Below are positions 21,817 to 32,984 of a stretch of 64,000 nucleotides of DNA, piece by piece. The DNA is taken from assembly GCF_030149425.1 (NCBI RefSeq), contig NZ_JASBRQ010000088.1, forward strand, positions 1-64,000, read 5' to 3'. The notes beneath the pieces were generated by a model, which made no database searches, had not been told where the DNA came from, and saw only the letters and a list, made by a program, of their open reading frames with translations. Source of the stretch: Maricaulis sp. (GTDB taxonomy: Bacteria > Pseudomonadota > Alphaproteobacteria > Caulobacterales > Maricaulaceae). A program made the position numbers and the translations under genes. How positions within the stretch are numbered: the first letter of the stretch is position 1; every line of letters starts with the position of its first letter.

Positions 21817-22913
21817 ACGTTGAACCGGAAGTGCATCACATCGCCGTCCTTGACGATGTAGTCCTTGCCTTCCGCGCGCATCTTGCCGGCTTCCTTGGCC
21901 GCGCTTTCCCCGCCGCACTCGACGTAGTCCTCATAGGCGATCGTCTCGGCGCGGATGAAGCCCTTCTCGAAATCACCATGGATCACGCCGGCCGCCTGCG
22001 GGGCAGTCCAGCCTTCATGAATGGTCCAGGCGCGGGCCTCTTTCGGGCCGGCGGTTAAATAGGTCTGCAGGCCGAGCAGGGAGTAGCCCGTGTGGATCAG
22101 GCGATCGAGACCGGGTTCGGTCAGGCCGATGGTCTCGAGATATTCGGCACGCTCTTCCTCGTCTTCCAGCAGCGCCAGCTCGCTCTCGATCTTGGCCGAG
22201 ATGACCACGGCCTGGGCACCTTCTTCCTCGGCACGTTTGATGACGATTTCAGAGTAGGCATTGCCGTCGGCGGCCGAGGCCTCATCGACATTGGCGATGA
22301 AGAGGACCGGTTTGGTGGTCAGGAGCTGCAGGCCGCGCCAGGCTTTCTCGTCATCCTTGGAAATCTCGGCAAACCGCGCCGGCTTGCCGTTATTGAGCTG
22401 CTCCAGGGCGATATCGACCAGGGCGAGGGTGGCCTTGGCCTCCTTGTCACCGGACTTGGCCTTCTTGTCCAAATTGGTGCGGCGCTTCTCCAGGCTTTCC
22501 AGATCGGCGAGCATCAGCTCGGTCTCGACGGTCTCCAGATCGGCCAACGGGTCGATCTTGTTGGCGACATGGGTAACGTCATCATCATCGAAGCAACGCA
22601 GCACATAGGCGATGGCATCGGTTTCGCGGATATTGGCGAGGAATTGATTGCCCAGGCCCTCACCCTTGGACGCACCGGCAACCAGGCCGGCAATGTCGAC
22701 GAAATTCATGCGCGCGGGCAGGACTTCCTTGGACTGGGCGATCTCCGCCAGCTTGGCGAGGCGCGGTTCGGGCACGGCCACATCACCGACATTGGGCTCG
22801 ATGGTGCAGAAGGGGTAATTGGCAGCCTGCGCAGCAGCTGTCTGCGTCAGCGCGTTGAACAGCGTTGATTTGCCCACATTGGGAAGACCCACAATCCCGC
22901 ACTTAAATCCCAT
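21813..22913 (-). CDS. ychF: YchF/Ola1-type redox-regulated P-loop ATPase
   Basis: [52 protein letters not shown]; the ORF-track start at 23075 is too far upstream. Confidence 0.95.
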   Translation of the reverse strand: MGFKCGIVGLPNVGKSTLFNALTQTAAAQAANYPFCTIEPNVGDVAVPEPRLAKLAEIAQSKEVLPARMNFVDIAGLVAGASKGEGLGNQFLANIRETDAIAYVLRCFDDDDVTHVANKIDPLADLETVETELMLADLESLEKRRTNLDKKAKSGDKEAKATLALVDIALEQLNNGKPARFAEISKDDEKAWRGLQLLTTKPVLFIANVDEASAADGNAYSEIVIKRAEEEGAQAVVISAKIESELALLEDEEERAEYLETIGLTEPGLDRLIHTGYSLLGLQTYLTAGPKEARAWTIHEGWTAPQAAGVIHGDFEKGFIRAETIAYEDYVECGGESAAKEAGKMRAEGKDYIVKDGDVMHFRFNV

Positions 22914-23074
22914 GATCTTCCGCTTTCCGCTCTGGCATGTCCTGTGTGGCGGCGTTTCAAGCGCGTTCCTTCCAAGAAGGCAAGGCCTAGACGCAACATG
23001 ACCGCGGGTTAATTCGCACTGGCAATAAGTTTGTGATACAAATCTATGTGCAATGAAGAACGGAAGGACGTGCA

Positions 23075-23668
23075 ATGATGACTAAGACCCTGGAATCCGA
23101 GCTTTTCCGCCGCCGCTTCGATGATGGCGCGCTCGACCTGTTTGCCGGGCTGGCGATCTTCTCCATCGGCATTGGCTGGATGTTCGACATCGTCGTGCTG
23201 GCCGCCATCATGCCAGCCGTGTTCTGGCCCTTCTGGGCGGTGGTGCACAAACGCATCGTGGTGCCGCGTCTGGGAGAGGTGGAGTTCAGTGAGGCCCGCA
23301 AGGCCAAGATATCGACCACCTATATCGCGCTCCTCATTCTCGGCACGGTCAGCTTTCTCTTCGGTCTCATTGCCTTTGCCCTGGTGGAGGGCTGGATCGA
23401 CAGCGTGCAGGAGATCGCTGTGCCGCTGATCCTGCTCGTGCCAAGCCTGGTGATGGCGTTTGCCGCTGTGATCGGTTTCCTGATGCTGGGCGCCATGCGC
23501 ATGCTGGTCTATGCCGCTGTCTTTGTGGCCAGCGGCGTGTTGATGCAGATCGTCCTGCCCTATCACCCCGGCCACTCTCTGGCTCTCGGCGGGGCTCTGC
23601 CGCTGCTATGCGGTGTGGTCATGCTGATCCGCTTCCTGCGCGCCTATCCGGTGCTGGACGAGGGCTAG
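23075..23668 (+). CDS. Hypothetical integral membrane protein
   Basis: 197-aa ORF with several TM segments, divergent from ychF. Confidence 0.6.
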   Translation: MMTKTLESELFRRRFDDGALDLFAGLAIFSIGIGWMFDIVVLAAIMPAVFWPFWAVVHKRIVVPRLGEVEFSEARKAKISTTYIALLILGTVSFLFGLIAFALVEGWIDSVQEIAVPLILLVPSLVMAFAAVIGFLMLGAMRMLVYAAVFVASGVLMQIVLPYHPGHSLALGGALPLLCGVVMLIRFLRAYPVLDEG

Positions 23669-23673
23669 AGCCG

Positions 23674-23994
23674 ATGACATCTGCGAGCCCCATACTGGCC
23701 GCCGTGCTGCAGGCGGACCGTGTCATCCATGAACCGGTCCGCTTGTGCGTGCTGACCTTGCTGGCCAGTGTTGAGAGTGCCGATTTCGTCTATCTCCAGC
23801 GCATGATGGCGCTGACCGGCGGCAATCTCTCCACCCATATCGGCAAGCTGTCCGAGGCGGGCTTGATCGAGGTTGAGAAGGGCTATGCCGAAAATCGTCC
23901 GCGCACGACGCTCAGCCTGACCGATAGCGGGCGTGAAGCGCTGCAAGCGCATGCTAAGGCATTGGTCGCGCTGGTTGGGCCGTTGGCCAAATAG
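23674..23994 (+). CDS. Winged-helix (ArsR/MarR-like) transcriptional regulator
   Basis: VRLCVLTLLASVESADFVYLQRMMALTGGNLSTHIGKLSEAGLIEVEKGYAENRPRTTLSLTDSGREAL. Confidence 0.75.
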   Translation: MTSASPILAAVLQADRVIHEPVRLCVLTLLASVESADFVYLQRMMALTGGNLSTHIGKLSEAGLIEVEKGYAENRPRTTLSLTDSGREALQAHAKALVALVGPLAK

Positions 23995-24001
23995 CCCGGT
24001 C

Positions 24002-24607
24002 TCAGTCGGCGTCCGGCTTGCCGCGCTTGACCGGCTCGGGCGCCGGCGCCTTGTGCGTGACCTGGGTCTGGAAGGCGTCGAACTCGCCTTTGGCCAGGAG
24101 GTCGACCGAAGCGGCGATGGCGTCGAGCAGATCGATCAGCCATTTTTCCTCTGACTTGGAAAAATCCGACAGCACATAGCCGGTAACCCGGTTGCGGTCG
24201 CCTGGATGACCGACGCCGATGCGGCCGCGGCGGAAATTCGGGCCGAGCTGGCTGGTGGTCGACTTGATGCCGTTATTGCCGGCCGCCCCGCCGCCCAGCT
24301 TCAGCCGGAACTTGCCCGGGGCGAGATCCAGCTCGTCATGGAAAACCACGACCTTCTCTGGCGGCACCTTGAAGAATTTAGCAGCCTCGCCAATGGCATG
24401 GCCTGAATTATTGTAGAAAGTCTGCGGTTTGAGCAGGAGCAGTTTTTCCGAGCCAAGGGTCAGCTCAGTGGCCAGTCCCTGGAAGCGTTTGCGCCAGGGG
24501 CCGCAATGGAAGGCCTGGGCCATGACGTCGAGCGCCATGAAGCCGACATTGTGACGGTTCTTGAGGTATTTCGGCTCGGGATTGCCGAGCCCGGCGAGGA
24601 TCATCAT
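24002..24607 (-). CDS. pth: Peptidyl-tRNA hydrolase
   Basis: MMILAGLGNPEPKYLKNRHNVGFMALD...LLLKPQTFYNNSG...FHDELDLAPGKFRLKLGGGAAGNNGIKS. Confidence 0.95.
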   Translation of the reverse strand: MMILAGLGNPEPKYLKNRHNVGFMALDVMAQAFHCGPWRKRFQGLATELTLGSEKLLLLKPQTFYNNSGHAIGEAAKFFKVPPEKVVVFHDELDLAPGKFRLKLGGGAAGNNGIKSTTSQLGPNFRRGRIGVGHPGDRNRVTGYVLSDFSKSEEKWLIDLLDAIAASVDLLAKGEFDAFQTQVTHKAPAPEPVKRGKPDAD

Positions 24608-24630
24608 GGCGTGACCTGGCTTTTCTCAGC

Positions 24631-24666
24631 AAAAGGCCGCGAACCCTTGCGAGCCGCGGCCTTTGA
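24631..24666 (-). terminator. Intrinsic terminator-like hairpin between rplY and pth
   Basis: caaaaggccgcg-aacccttgcgag-c-cgcggcctttg; U-tract on minus strand. Confidence 0.55.
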
Positions 24667-24707
24667 AACAGCGTGTCTGCTCCGGCGATGGAGCAGGGCG
24701 CGAAGGC

Positions 24708-25352
24708 TTATGCCTCGTCACCGCCTTCAGCAGCTTCGCCGTCAGCAGCTTCGCCTTCAGCGGCGTCTTCATCAGCAGCCGTAAGCACAGCGCGCGAGCC
24801 CTGCAGCGTGGCAACGGTGAAGTCGCGATCGGTGATCGTCGGCGTGGCGCCTTCCGGCAGTTTGATGGCGGAGATGTGCACCGAATCGCCGATATCGAGG
24901 CCGGTCAGGTCGGCTTCGATGAAATCCGGGATCTTGCCGGCCGGAACCAGCAGTTCGACATCGTGGCGGACGATGTTGAGGACGCCGCCGCGCTTCATGC
25001 CCGGAGATGCGCCTTCATTGACAAAGCGAACCGGGATTTCGACGTTGATCTTGGAGTCTTCGTCGACGCGGAACAGGTCAACATGCATGACCTTGTCGGA
25101 GATCGGGTGGAACTGGATGTCGCGGGCGATAACCGACTGGCGCTTACCTTCGTGATCCAGCTCCATCATGTTGGAGAGGAAATTGCCGGTCAGCAGAGCC
25201 TTGCGGACTTCATTGCCGCGCAGGTTGATCGAGACCGGACCCAGCTTGCCGCCATAGAGAACGCCCGGCACGAGGTCTTCACGGCGGGCAGCGCGCGCGG
25301 CGCCCTTGCCGGTACCTTCACGAACGTCAACGGTGAGAACGATGTTGCTCAT
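24708..25352 (-). CDS. rplY: 50S ribosomal protein L25/general stress protein Ctc
   Basis: LTVDVREGTGKGAARAARREDLVPGVLYGG...; acidic low-complexity tail. Confidence 0.92.
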   Translation of the reverse strand: MSNIVLTVDVREGTGKGAARAARREDLVPGVLYGGKLGPVSINLRGNEVRKALLTGNFLSNMMELDHEGKRQSVIARDIQFHPISDKVMHVDLFRVDEDSKINVEIPVRFVNEGASPGMKRGGVLNIVRHDVELLVPAGKIPDFIEADLTGLDIGDSVHISAIKLPEGATPTITDRDFTVATLQGSRAVLTAADEDAAEGEAADGEAAEGGDEA

Positions 25353-25681
25353 CGGTCCTGTTCCTTAAATGCAAGCGCCGCCTCAACTCAGCGGGCGGCG
25401 ACTTTTATCTGGCATCGCGCCACAGTAATCTTTCGAGCGGCGGGCTATAGCCGATCCCTGCGAGGTGTGCAACCGCGTGAACCGGGAAGAAACAGCGCCA
25501 TTGCCGTTTTACTGCTGTTACCCGGATCCGCGCCGGTTTTTGACCGCGCTTTCCCCCTGTCTTTCACTTGGCAGGCCGGGCACCCGCTACTAGGCCCGCT
25601 TCCGTTCGTCCTGCTTTGCGCACCTGCCCTGTCGCAGTCCCCGGAATAAACGGAGACACATACCCATGCCCCAACCCGCTC

Positions 25682-25816
25682 GTCATCCCTGACGAAGGCC
25701 CCGCGAAAGCGGGGCGGAGATCAGGGATCTCGTTGCGGCAGGCTGGGTCCCGGATCTTCGCCCGGATCCCCCGCTTCCGCGAGGGCAGGCAAGGCCGGGC
25801 CTGCGTCCGGGATGAC
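25682..25816. repeat. Dispersed intergenic repeat copy A (135 bp, 8-bp terminal inverted repeats gtcatccc/gggatgac)
   Basis: Aligns without gaps to 55222-55356 (roughly 80% identity by eye). Confidence 0.8.
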
Positions 25817-25848
25817 AAGTTGAGGAGAACAGGCAGGGAAGGCCCCCC

Positions 25849-27198
25849 TCACTCCCGAGCCGCCAACTCCGCATCTCCATACGTGCCGTCAAACCCGCCC
25901 GTGCGGATCCAGTCCGCGAGCAGGGTCAGATACCCGTCCGCATAGCCCAGCGTTTGCCGATCGCCGTTTTCGTCCTCGATAAAACGCATGATGCCGTGAT
26001 CGGTGTCGGGGAAAAAAGCGATATCGATGGCGCGGCCCTCGGCTTGGAGGTCGGTCAGGATCACGCGTGTATTGGCGGAGGGGGCTTCGCGGTCGGCGCC
26101 GGCGAGGACCCAGAGCATGGGGGCCTCGACCTGGCGCAGCACCGGGACGGGTTCATGGCCCCAGGGCGTTGAGACGCCGAGGATGGCGTAGCCCATGCGG
26201 AACTGCCAGAGCGGGCGGATAATCATGTCGCGCGTGATCTCGCCAACAATCTCGTCAAACCAGGGCTCATCGCCATAGGCTTGTTTGACCCGGTCCAGCT
26301 CTTCATGCCCCTCCTGGAAATCGGTTGCCAGCAGATGACCGGTGGCATTGGTCACTTCCAGCGCCTGGGCGAGCACGTCGGGCCCGTAACCGGCTTCGCG
26401 CAATTCCATCTGCACCTGCTCGCGGTCCTCGGCCAGCGGGCTTTCCGCGAGGCCGAAACTGGCGATGACGAAATCGGGTTGGCTCATGGTGGCCGCCAGC
26501 GGCGCGACCCAGCCGCCCTGGCTGCCGCCGAGATAACCGCTGGCATCGATCAGATCACCGGCCATGTCGAGTGCGGTCGCATGCGCGGCTGCGGCGTCGG
26601 CGGCGAGGAGGTCGAAATCCTGGGTGTAGGAGCCGGTCGAGCCGCCCGTGCCGCGCTTGTCATAGACGAAGGCGGCAATGCCCTGGGCCGGCAGGATGCG
26701 CTGCAGGCTGGCATAATCCAGCGCGCTCCAATCCTCCGAGCCATGTACCAGCACGGCCAGCGGCGCGCTTTCTGCGCCCTCCGGCCAGACCAGCCGCCCG
26801 GCCAGCTCGACGCCGTCGCCCTCAAAACGGATGTCTTGGCTGGTGAAATTGAGCCGGGTGCCGGAGCCGTCGCTGTCCTCAACGCCGGTCACGCGGATGG
26901 TGCCGTCCTCGCATGTGCCGAGCTCGAAGCGCGCCGGATCCGCCAGATCGCTCCACCCGGTCGTCCCGGACCAGACACCATCCTCGCCCGCCGCGATACG
27001 CCCGACCCGGCCATCCAGCGTGCGCCAGCGCAGGTGCGTTTCGCTGGAGGCGCCGATATCGATAATGCCGCCAGCGTCCATGGCATAGCTGCCGATATGG
27101 CAGGCATGGGCCCAGCTGGAGATGTCCTCCTGCGGGCCCGAACACGCCGCCAGGGCGCCGGTAAGAGCCAGAATGCGCAGGGCAGGGGAATGCAGCAT
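25849..27198 (-). CDS. Alpha/beta hydrolase, putative lipoprotein
   Basis: Lipobox-like ALTGALAACSG; VLVHGSEDWSALDY; GYLGGSQGGWVAPLA nucleophile elbow; DTDHGI. Confidence 0.75.
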   Translation of the reverse strand: MLHSPALRILALTGALAACSGPQEDISSWAHACHIGSYAMDAGGIIDIGASSETHLRWRTLDGRVGRIAAGEDGVWSGTTGWSDLADPARFELGTCEDGTIRVTGVEDSDGSGTRLNFTSQDIRFEGDGVELAGRLVWPEGAESAPLAVLVHGSEDWSALDYASLQRILPAQGIAAFVYDKRGTGGSTGSYTQDFDLLAADAAAAHATALDMAGDLIDASGYLGGSQGGWVAPLAATMSQPDFVIASFGLAESPLAEDREQVQMELREAGYGPDVLAQALEVTNATGHLLATDFQEGHEELDRVKQAYGDEPWFDEIVGEITRDMIIRPLWQFRMGYAILGVSTPWGHEPVPVLRQVEAPMLWVLAGADREAPSANTRVILTDLQAEGRAIDIAFFPDTDHGIMRFIEDENGDRQTLGYADGYLTLLADWIRTGGFDGTYGDAELAARE

Positions 27199-27286
27199 GG
27201 AACGCTCCGTATCGGTGGTGTGGAGAGAGCCTAGCAGGGATCGGGGGCCCGTCGCGGGTTTTCTCGTCTGTCAGGCCAAGCGCCGG

Positions 27287-27312
27287 CCCACCTCTCCCCA
27301 GGGAGAGGTGGG
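27287..27312. repeat. Palindrome CCCACCTCTCCC-CA-GGGAGAGGTGGG
   Basis: Perfect 12-bp arms between two minus-strand hydrolase genes. Confidence 0.75.
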
Positions 27313-27324
27313 AGCCAGCCGAGC

Positions 27325-29385
27325 TTAGAACGGAGCCAGGTCCCAGCTCACGGCAAAGGCGGCCAAGGCCACTGCCGAGGCGCCGGTAATGGCGATGCCG
27401 ATCAGCGAACCGATCCGCACCGAACCAGCAGCCCGGGCGCGCCAGAGCTGGACCAGGGCGAGGACGCCGAACACGCCGGCCAGCAGCGCCAGCCAGGCCC
27501 CGGTCGAAGCGGTGCTGGTCATGCCGGCAATAATGGCGAATTGCGAGATCTCGCTGGCCTCATAGGCGCCCAGGCCGACCATGACCGGGAAGGCGATGCC
27601 GCTGAGCGAAGCAAACCAGGCCAGCCAGCGGGCACCAGCGGTATCGGCCGATAGCGCTTCAGCAGAGTTCAGGCTGATGCGACGGGCCAGCCAGGCCAGC
27701 GGATAGATGATGGCCGAGAAGATCAGCATCAGCAGCGGCAGGGCAAACCAGATCCCGGCAGGAACCAGGTTTTTCGGATCGTCCGACGCCAGCGTGCCGG
27801 CACGGAGGACGGCGCTGGAGGTGAAGAAGTCGACATATTGCGGCTGGGCCACGCCCTCTTCCAGACAGGCGACGTCAAGGGCTGCCGGATCGGGATTGTC
27901 GAAGAAGGCATTCATCACCGGGCCGGCGCATTCCGGCAGGGAGCGCGTCGGGCCATGGCCGGCAAAGGGCACTTCAACATAGCGGCTATTGCTGAGCCCC
28001 GGCATAATGCGCTCGGCCAGCGGCGGCGGCGTCACCGGGTCCCAGGCACCATTGACGACCAGCACCGGGATATCGGTCTCGATCAGCCCGTATTTGTCGG
28101 CATGACGGCGCGGGATCAGGCCTTCCTCGACGCAGACCTGGGCCTGATAGGCCGCACCCTCGGCAAAACCGAGACCCTCCAGCATCGGGTTTTCCGCGAC
28201 GTCCTCAGCGGCGACGGCGGCGCTGGATGCGAAATAGCCGTCATTGCACCGGATCGCGCTCGACATGCCCTGGGAAGAGGAGATGCCGCCCATATCATCA
28301 TCGCCGGCGAGCAGTTCGAACAGCGACATATCGCCTGTCTCGACTGCTGTCAGGATGGTGTCCATGACGCCGGGAATGGCCGGGTGCTCGCTCTGCTCAT
28401 ACATCATCATGAAAGGGGCAAAGATGACGATCTCGGCGCCGATGGCGACACGGCCTTCCGGGTTGAGTTCGGTATTATCGACTTCGACGATAATACGCTC
28501 GGCCTTGAGCTGTTCCATTGCGGTGATCACCCGCGCTTCCAGGTTCTCGCACACGGCCGCATCGGTGCAGGTGGAATAGAGGTTCTCGAGCACGCGATTG
28601 ACCCAGCGTCCGATCCGCCCGAGATCCTGCAGATCGTTCGGCACGATGGCGTCGATCACCATGGCTGCAGTGCCCTCCGGGTCCTCCTGCAGCACCATCT
28701 GACCCAGTACCGAGCCGTAGGAAATGCCCCAGACATTCCAGCTCTCAAAACCCAGCGCCTGACGCAGGGTGCGGACATCGCGGGCATTCTCCACCGTGCT
28801 GTAGCCGGTCAGATCAACGCCGGCCTCGCGCGCCGTGCGGAAGCAGTCGCGCATGCGTTCGGCGGCATTGATCGAGCCCTGCAGGGGCGTTTCGGCCCAG
28901 GCCAGATCGCGGCGGACCGCGTCAAAGAAGGGACAGAAATCACCGGAATTGCCGATGCCGCGATGCTCCAGGATGTAGAGGTCGCGCTGTAGCAGGATGT
29001 CATGCTGGCGCAGCCGGTCGGCATAGCCTTCCAGCACCACGCCGGGCCCGCCGGTGAGATAAATCGCCGGGTCCTCGCGCACATCGGCTTCATCCTCGGC
29101 GGTGGAGGCGATTTTGACATAATTGAGACGGATCATGCGGCTGTCCGGATTATCCCGGTTCTCCGGCACGGAGATAAAGCCGCAGCTCAGTTCGCCGACT
29201 TCATAGTCAAAGCTGAACGGGCAGACAAAGGGCTCTGGCGTCGGTACCGGCCAGTCGATTGCCGCCGGTAGATCGGCCACGGTCACGTCTGTGGCCGCCG
29301 CATCGCTTACCGCGTCATCCTGCGCCCAGGCGGCCGCACCGAGCGATAACAGCCCGGCCAGGGCACTCGTGAGAATACGTTTCAT
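27325..29385 (-). CDS. Alpha/beta hydrolase (prolyl aminopeptidase/TAP-like) with C-terminal membrane region
   Basis: Signal peptide MKRILTSALAGLLSLGAAAWAQ; YLTGGPGVVLEGY; WNVWGISYGSVLGQMV; C-terminal hydrophobic segments. Confidence 0.75.
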   Translation of the reverse strand: MKRILTSALAGLLSLGAAAWAQDDAVSDAAATDVTVADLPAAIDWPVPTPEPFVCPFSFDYEVGELSCGFISVPENRDNPDSRMIRLNYVKIASTAEDEADVREDPAIYLTGGPGVVLEGYADRLRQHDILLQRDLYILEHRGIGNSGDFCPFFDAVRRDLAWAETPLQGSINAAERMRDCFRTAREAGVDLTGYSTVENARDVRTLRQALGFESWNVWGISYGSVLGQMVLQEDPEGTAAMVIDAIVPNDLQDLGRIGRWVNRVLENLYSTCTDAAVCENLEARVITAMEQLKAERIIVEVDNTELNPEGRVAIGAEIVIFAPFMMMYEQSEHPAIPGVMDTILTAVETGDMSLFELLAGDDDMGGISSSQGMSSAIRCNDGYFASSAAVAAEDVAENPMLEGLGFAEGAAYQAQVCVEEGLIPRRHADKYGLIETDIPVLVVNGAWDPVTPPPLAERIMPGLSNSRYVEVPFAGHGPTRSLPECAGPVMNAFFDNPDPAALDVACLEEGVAQPQYVDFFTSSAVLRAGTLASDDPKNLVPAGIWFALPLLMLIFSAIIYPLAWLARRISLNSAEALSADTAGARWLAWFASLSGIAFPVMVGLGAYEASEISQFAIIAGMTSTASTGAWLALLAGVFGVLALVQLWRARAAGSVRIGSLIGIAITGASAVALAAFAVSWDLAPF

Positions 29386-29472
29386 AGCAACACCCCCAAT
29401 GTCCCGCACCCCCGCGCGGGTTCAAATTGGAGGCGAGTTTAGGCGCAGAGACCGGCTCGGTCGATAGCCGTC

Positions 29473-30408
29473 CTAGTCGAACAGTTTCGACACCGACTCA
29501 TCATTGGCGATGCGGCGGATGGCCTCGCCGAGGAGCGGGGCAACCGGCAGGCGGCGAACCTTGTCGGTGACCGTTGCGGTCGGGTCCGGGGAGATCGAAT
29601 CCGTCACCACCAGCTCGTTCAGCTCCGACTTGGCGATCCGGCCCGGAGCGTCATTGGAGAGGACGCCGTGGGTGACATAGGCGGAGACATCGATGGCGCC
29701 CTGTTCCTTCAGCGCTGCGGCGGCATTGCACAGCGTGCCACCGCTATCGCACATATCGTCAAACAGAATGCAGCGGCGACCTTCGACGTCACCGATGATA
29801 TTCATCACTTCCGACACGCCGGCCTTGGGGCGGCGCTTGTCAACAATGGCGATCTCGGCATCAAGCAGTTTGGCCAGGGCACGGGCCCGCACCACACCGC
29901 CGACATCGGGGGAAACGATGAGGAGGTCATCATCTTCGGAGTATTTGCGGCGGATATCTTCCTCGATCACCTTGGTGGCGAAGAGATTATCTGTCGGAAT
30001 GTCGAAGAAGCCCTGGATCTGGCCGGCATGCAGGTCGATGGTCAGGACGCGATCGGCGCCTGCCTTGGCGATGATGTTGGCCACCAGCTTGGCCGAGATC
30101 GGCGTGCGGCCACCGGTTTTGCGGTCCTGGCGGGCATAGCCGAAATACGGCACCACCGCTGTGATGCGCCGCGCCGAGGCGCGCACCAGGGCGTCGATGC
30201 AGATCAGCAGCTCCATGAGATGGTCATTGGCCGGGCTGGAGGTCGACTGGATGATGAAGACGTCCTCGCCGCGCACATTTTCATCGATGCGGACGAAGAT
30301 CTCACCATCGGCGAAGCGCTCGATCTCGGTCGCCGTCAGGGGGGCATCGAGATAGTCTGCGATTGCCCGAGCCAGCGGCTCGTTGGAAGTGCCCGACATC
30401 AATTTCAT
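29473..30408 (-). CDS. prs: Ribose-phosphate pyrophosphokinase
   Basis: [20 protein letters not shown]...[14 protein letters not shown]...[17 protein letters not shown]. Confidence 0.95.
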   Translation of the reverse strand: MKLMSGTSNEPLARAIADYLDAPLTATEIERFADGEIFVRIDENVRGEDVFIIQSTSSPANDHLMELLICIDALVRASARRITAVVPYFGYARQDRKTGGRTPISAKLVANIIAKAGADRVLTIDLHAGQIQGFFDIPTDNLFATKVIEEDIRRKYSEDDDLLIVSPDVGGVVRARALAKLLDAEIAIVDKRRPKAGVSEVMNIIGDVEGRRCILFDDMCDSGGTLCNAAAALKEQGAIDVSAYVTHGVLSNDAPGRIAKSELNELVVTDSISPDPTATVTDKVRRLPVAPLLGEAIRRIANDESVSKLFD

Positions 30409-30505
30409 GGTGCTCGCCCCGCGCAGGTATGAATTCGCGCGCTCATTAACAGAGGGGCGGGCAAGTTTGAACCCGTAAATGCGTCGATTGGGGTTGTTAA
30501 AAATA

Positions 30506-31588
30506 TCAGTCCGCAGAGAATGCCGGCGGCTCGGGCAGAGCGGGCGATTGCAGGGCTATGGCCTTGAACAAATCCCCCATCTGGTCGCTGTCGGTGAGAC
30601 GGAAGACCTGACGCGCAATCTGCGCCCGTTTTTCCGGCGCCGACTGGCTCAGCGTGGCCGCGCGGGCTTCCAGACCCAGGCGGGCCAGGAAATCACCCTG
30701 GCCGATCGGGCCATGGCTCTGCAGGCCCTGCTGGTGCGCAGCCCGGGCCAGGGATTCGAAATCGACGCGGGCTGTCAGGTCTGCCGTGCCGGGCGCATCC
30801 AGCACCTCGACCTTTGCATGCGCCCGGATCGCCTGCAGCGTGTCTCCGGGCTCGCTCAGGGCCGGGCCGTAATCGATGAAGAGGGCGCGGCCGGGAGCCT
30901 TTGCGAAGCGCTTCGCCAGCGCTTCGACCACTTGCAGATCGCCGGGGCGGAATTCTGCCAACTGCCCGTCGGGCAGGTCTCGCAAACGCTCCGGGATCAG
31001 CGCGCTATCGGGGCCAAGGTCCGGTCCCAGGGCGAAGACGAACTCGCCCTCATCGCCCAGCGTCACCATGCGCTCATGCCACTGGCCGCGATGGCGAATA
31101 GCCTGGCGCACGGGCAGGCAGTCGAGAAACTCGTTGCCGATAATGATCGACGGCCCCGGTGCGACGGCTTCAAGCCGGTCCGCCCAGCCGATCTGGGCAC
31201 CGCTCGGGCCGAGTGTCTGCGCCTGGACGGATTTGAGCGCCGCACTGGCTTCGATCAGCGTCACCTGTGCCGCCTCCAGGAAGCCGGGCAGGGCGCGGGC
31301 GGTGCGCAAAATGTCCGACATCATGGTGCCTCGACCAGGACCGAGTTCGATCAGATGGACTTGGCCTGGACGGCCGAGATCGACCCAGCTCTGTAACACG
31401 AACACGCCAACCAGCTCGCCGAACATCTGGCTGATCTCCGGTGCTGTAATGAAGTCCGAGCCGGCGCCGATCGGGTCCTTGGTCGCGTAAAAGCCCTCGA
31501 CCGGGTCAAACAGGGCCTCGGTCATGAAATTGGCAATGGAAAGCGGGCCCTGTTCGCGGATCCGCGCTTTCAGGCGGTCTGCAATCAT
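30506..31588 (-). CDS. SAM-dependent methyltransferase, MidA/NDUFAF7 family
   Basis: [65 protein letters not shown]. Confidence 0.88.
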   Translation of the reverse strand: MIADRLKARIREQGPLSIANFMTEALFDPVEGFYATKDPIGAGSDFITAPEISQMFGELVGVFVLQSWVDLGRPGQVHLIELGPGRGTMMSDILRTARALPGFLEAAQVTLIEASAALKSVQAQTLGPSGAQIGWADRLEAVAPGPSIIIGNEFLDCLPVRQAIRHRGQWHERMVTLGDEGEFVFALGPDLGPDSALIPERLRDLPDGQLAEFRPGDLQVVEALAKRFAKAPGRALFIDYGPALSEPGDTLQAIRAHAKVEVLDAPGTADLTARVDFESLARAAHQQGLQSHGPIGQGDFLARLGLEARAATLSQSAPEKRAQIARQVFRLTDSDQMGDLFKAIALQSPALPEPPAFSAD

Positions 31589-32445
31589 GCGGCGGCCTTG
31601 CTGGTCTGGTCCGATTTCAACGCCCGCCAGATCAGCCAGCCGCCCAGCGCGATCATCGGCAGCGACAGCAGCATGCCCATGGTGATGATGCCCTGAAGGG
31701 CCGGGATCATGTGATTATCCGGTTCGCGAACGGTCTCCATCAGCGCCCGGAACACACCGTAGAAGAGCAGGAAGAGGCCCGCATTGAGACCCGGTTTGGA
31801 CAGGGAGCGGTACTTCCAGGTGGCGAAATTGATGATCGCAAACAGGGCCAGGCCCTCCAATGCCGCCTGGTAGAGCTGGCTCGGATGGCGCGTCAGACAC
31901 AGCGGGTCATGCTCGAAGCGCATGGCCCAGGGACCATCCCAGGGGCGGCCCCAGAGCTCGCCATTGATGAAGTTTGCCAGCCGGCCGAAGAACAGACCGA
32001 TCGGCGTCACCACAGCGGCGGCATCGGCAATGCGCCAGAGGTCGAGATCATTGCGCCGGGCAAAGGTCCAGAGCGCCAGGGAGACACCGATCAGCCCGCC
32101 ATGGAAGGCCATGCCGCCATCCGTGATGCCCAGTACGATGTCCAGCGGACGCTCCCAGATCATTTCCGGATAGTAGAACAGGACATAGCCCAGCCGCCCG
32201 CCGGCGATGACGCCAAGCGTGGCCCAGACCAGAAGATCGTCGACCTGGGTCTCGTTGAACGGGGATTGCGGTTTCTTGGCATTGGCCGGGTGCCAGATAT
32301 GCGGGCGGCGGCTCAGTGCCACCATATAGCGCCAGCCCAGCATCAAACCGGCGATATAGGCGACGGCATACCAACGCAGGGTGAAGAAGCCGATGGAGAA
32401 AATCTCGGGATCGATCAGATCGAAACTGGCCGGACAGGTCTGCAT
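31585..32445 (-). CDS. lgt: Phosphatidylglycerol:prolipoprotein diacylglyceryl transferase
   Basis: GGRLGYVLFYYP...GGMAFHGGLIGV...GRLANFINGELWGRP...HPSQLYQAALEG. Confidence 0.95.
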   Translation of the reverse strand: MQTCPASFDLIDPEIFSIGFFTLRWYAVAYIAGLMLGWRYMVALSRRPHIWHPANAKKPQSPFNETQVDDLLVWATLGVIAGGRLGYVLFYYPEMIWERPLDIVLGITDGGMAFHGGLIGVSLALWTFARRNDLDLWRIADAAAVVTPIGLFFGRLANFINGELWGRPWDGPWAMRFEHDPLCLTRHPSQLYQAALEGLALFAIINFATWKYRSLSKPGLNAGLFLLFYGVFRALMETVREPDNHMIPALQGIITMGMLLSLPMIALGGWLIWRALKSDQTSKAAA

Positions 32446-32579
32446 GATGTCTCGCTATTACCACTGCGTACCGGGCCGATACGCACGCACTCAGGTGCAG
32501 ATGTGACGCTTCGGCACGTTGCGCTTTGCCACCCCGCACCGCATATAGGGCTTTCCCGACACTCTAATGGCTTTCTTTG

Positions 32580-32888
32580 ATGCAAACGCGCAACCCGCTT
32601 CTCAATGATTTCGCAGATTTGATGACCGACGCCTTCGGTGCCGCCCAGGCCATGGGCGAGGAGGCGCAGGCCATGTTCCGCGCCCGTGCGGATCGAATCA
32701 TTGCCGATATGGACCTGGTCTCGCGCGAAGAATATGACGCCGTGAAAGCCAATCTGGCCGACGCGATCGAGATCATCGCGGCGCTCGAAGCGCGCGTTGA
32801 GGCGCTTGAAAAGGCCAGCGAAAAGAAACCCGTAACGCGCAAGCGGAAGGCTCCGGCCAAAAGCGCAGCTGCGAAATCCACAGACTGA
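32580..32888 (+). CDS. UbiK/BMFP-type accessory factor family protein
   Basis: RADRIIADMDLVSREEYDAVKANLADAIEIIAALEARVEALEKA; basic C-terminal tail. Confidence 0.8.
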   Translation: MQTRNPLLNDFADLMTDAFGAAQAMGEEAQAMFRARADRIIADMDLVSREEYDAVKANLADAIEIIAALEARVEALEKASEKKPVTRKRKAPAKSAAAKSTD

Positions 32889-32984
32889 TCCCCGCGCTCA
32901 AAGCGCTTTTTATTGCGCCTGCCGTGGCCCGGTCATACCGTCCTTGCACGGTGTGAGTCGCCGCGCAGACGAAGGAGATGGCTC

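Noticed and set aside
25683-25945. Several ORFs across 25564-25945
   Set aside because: Overlap the 135-bp repeat copy A and the 3' end of the alpha/beta hydrolase; no coding evidence.
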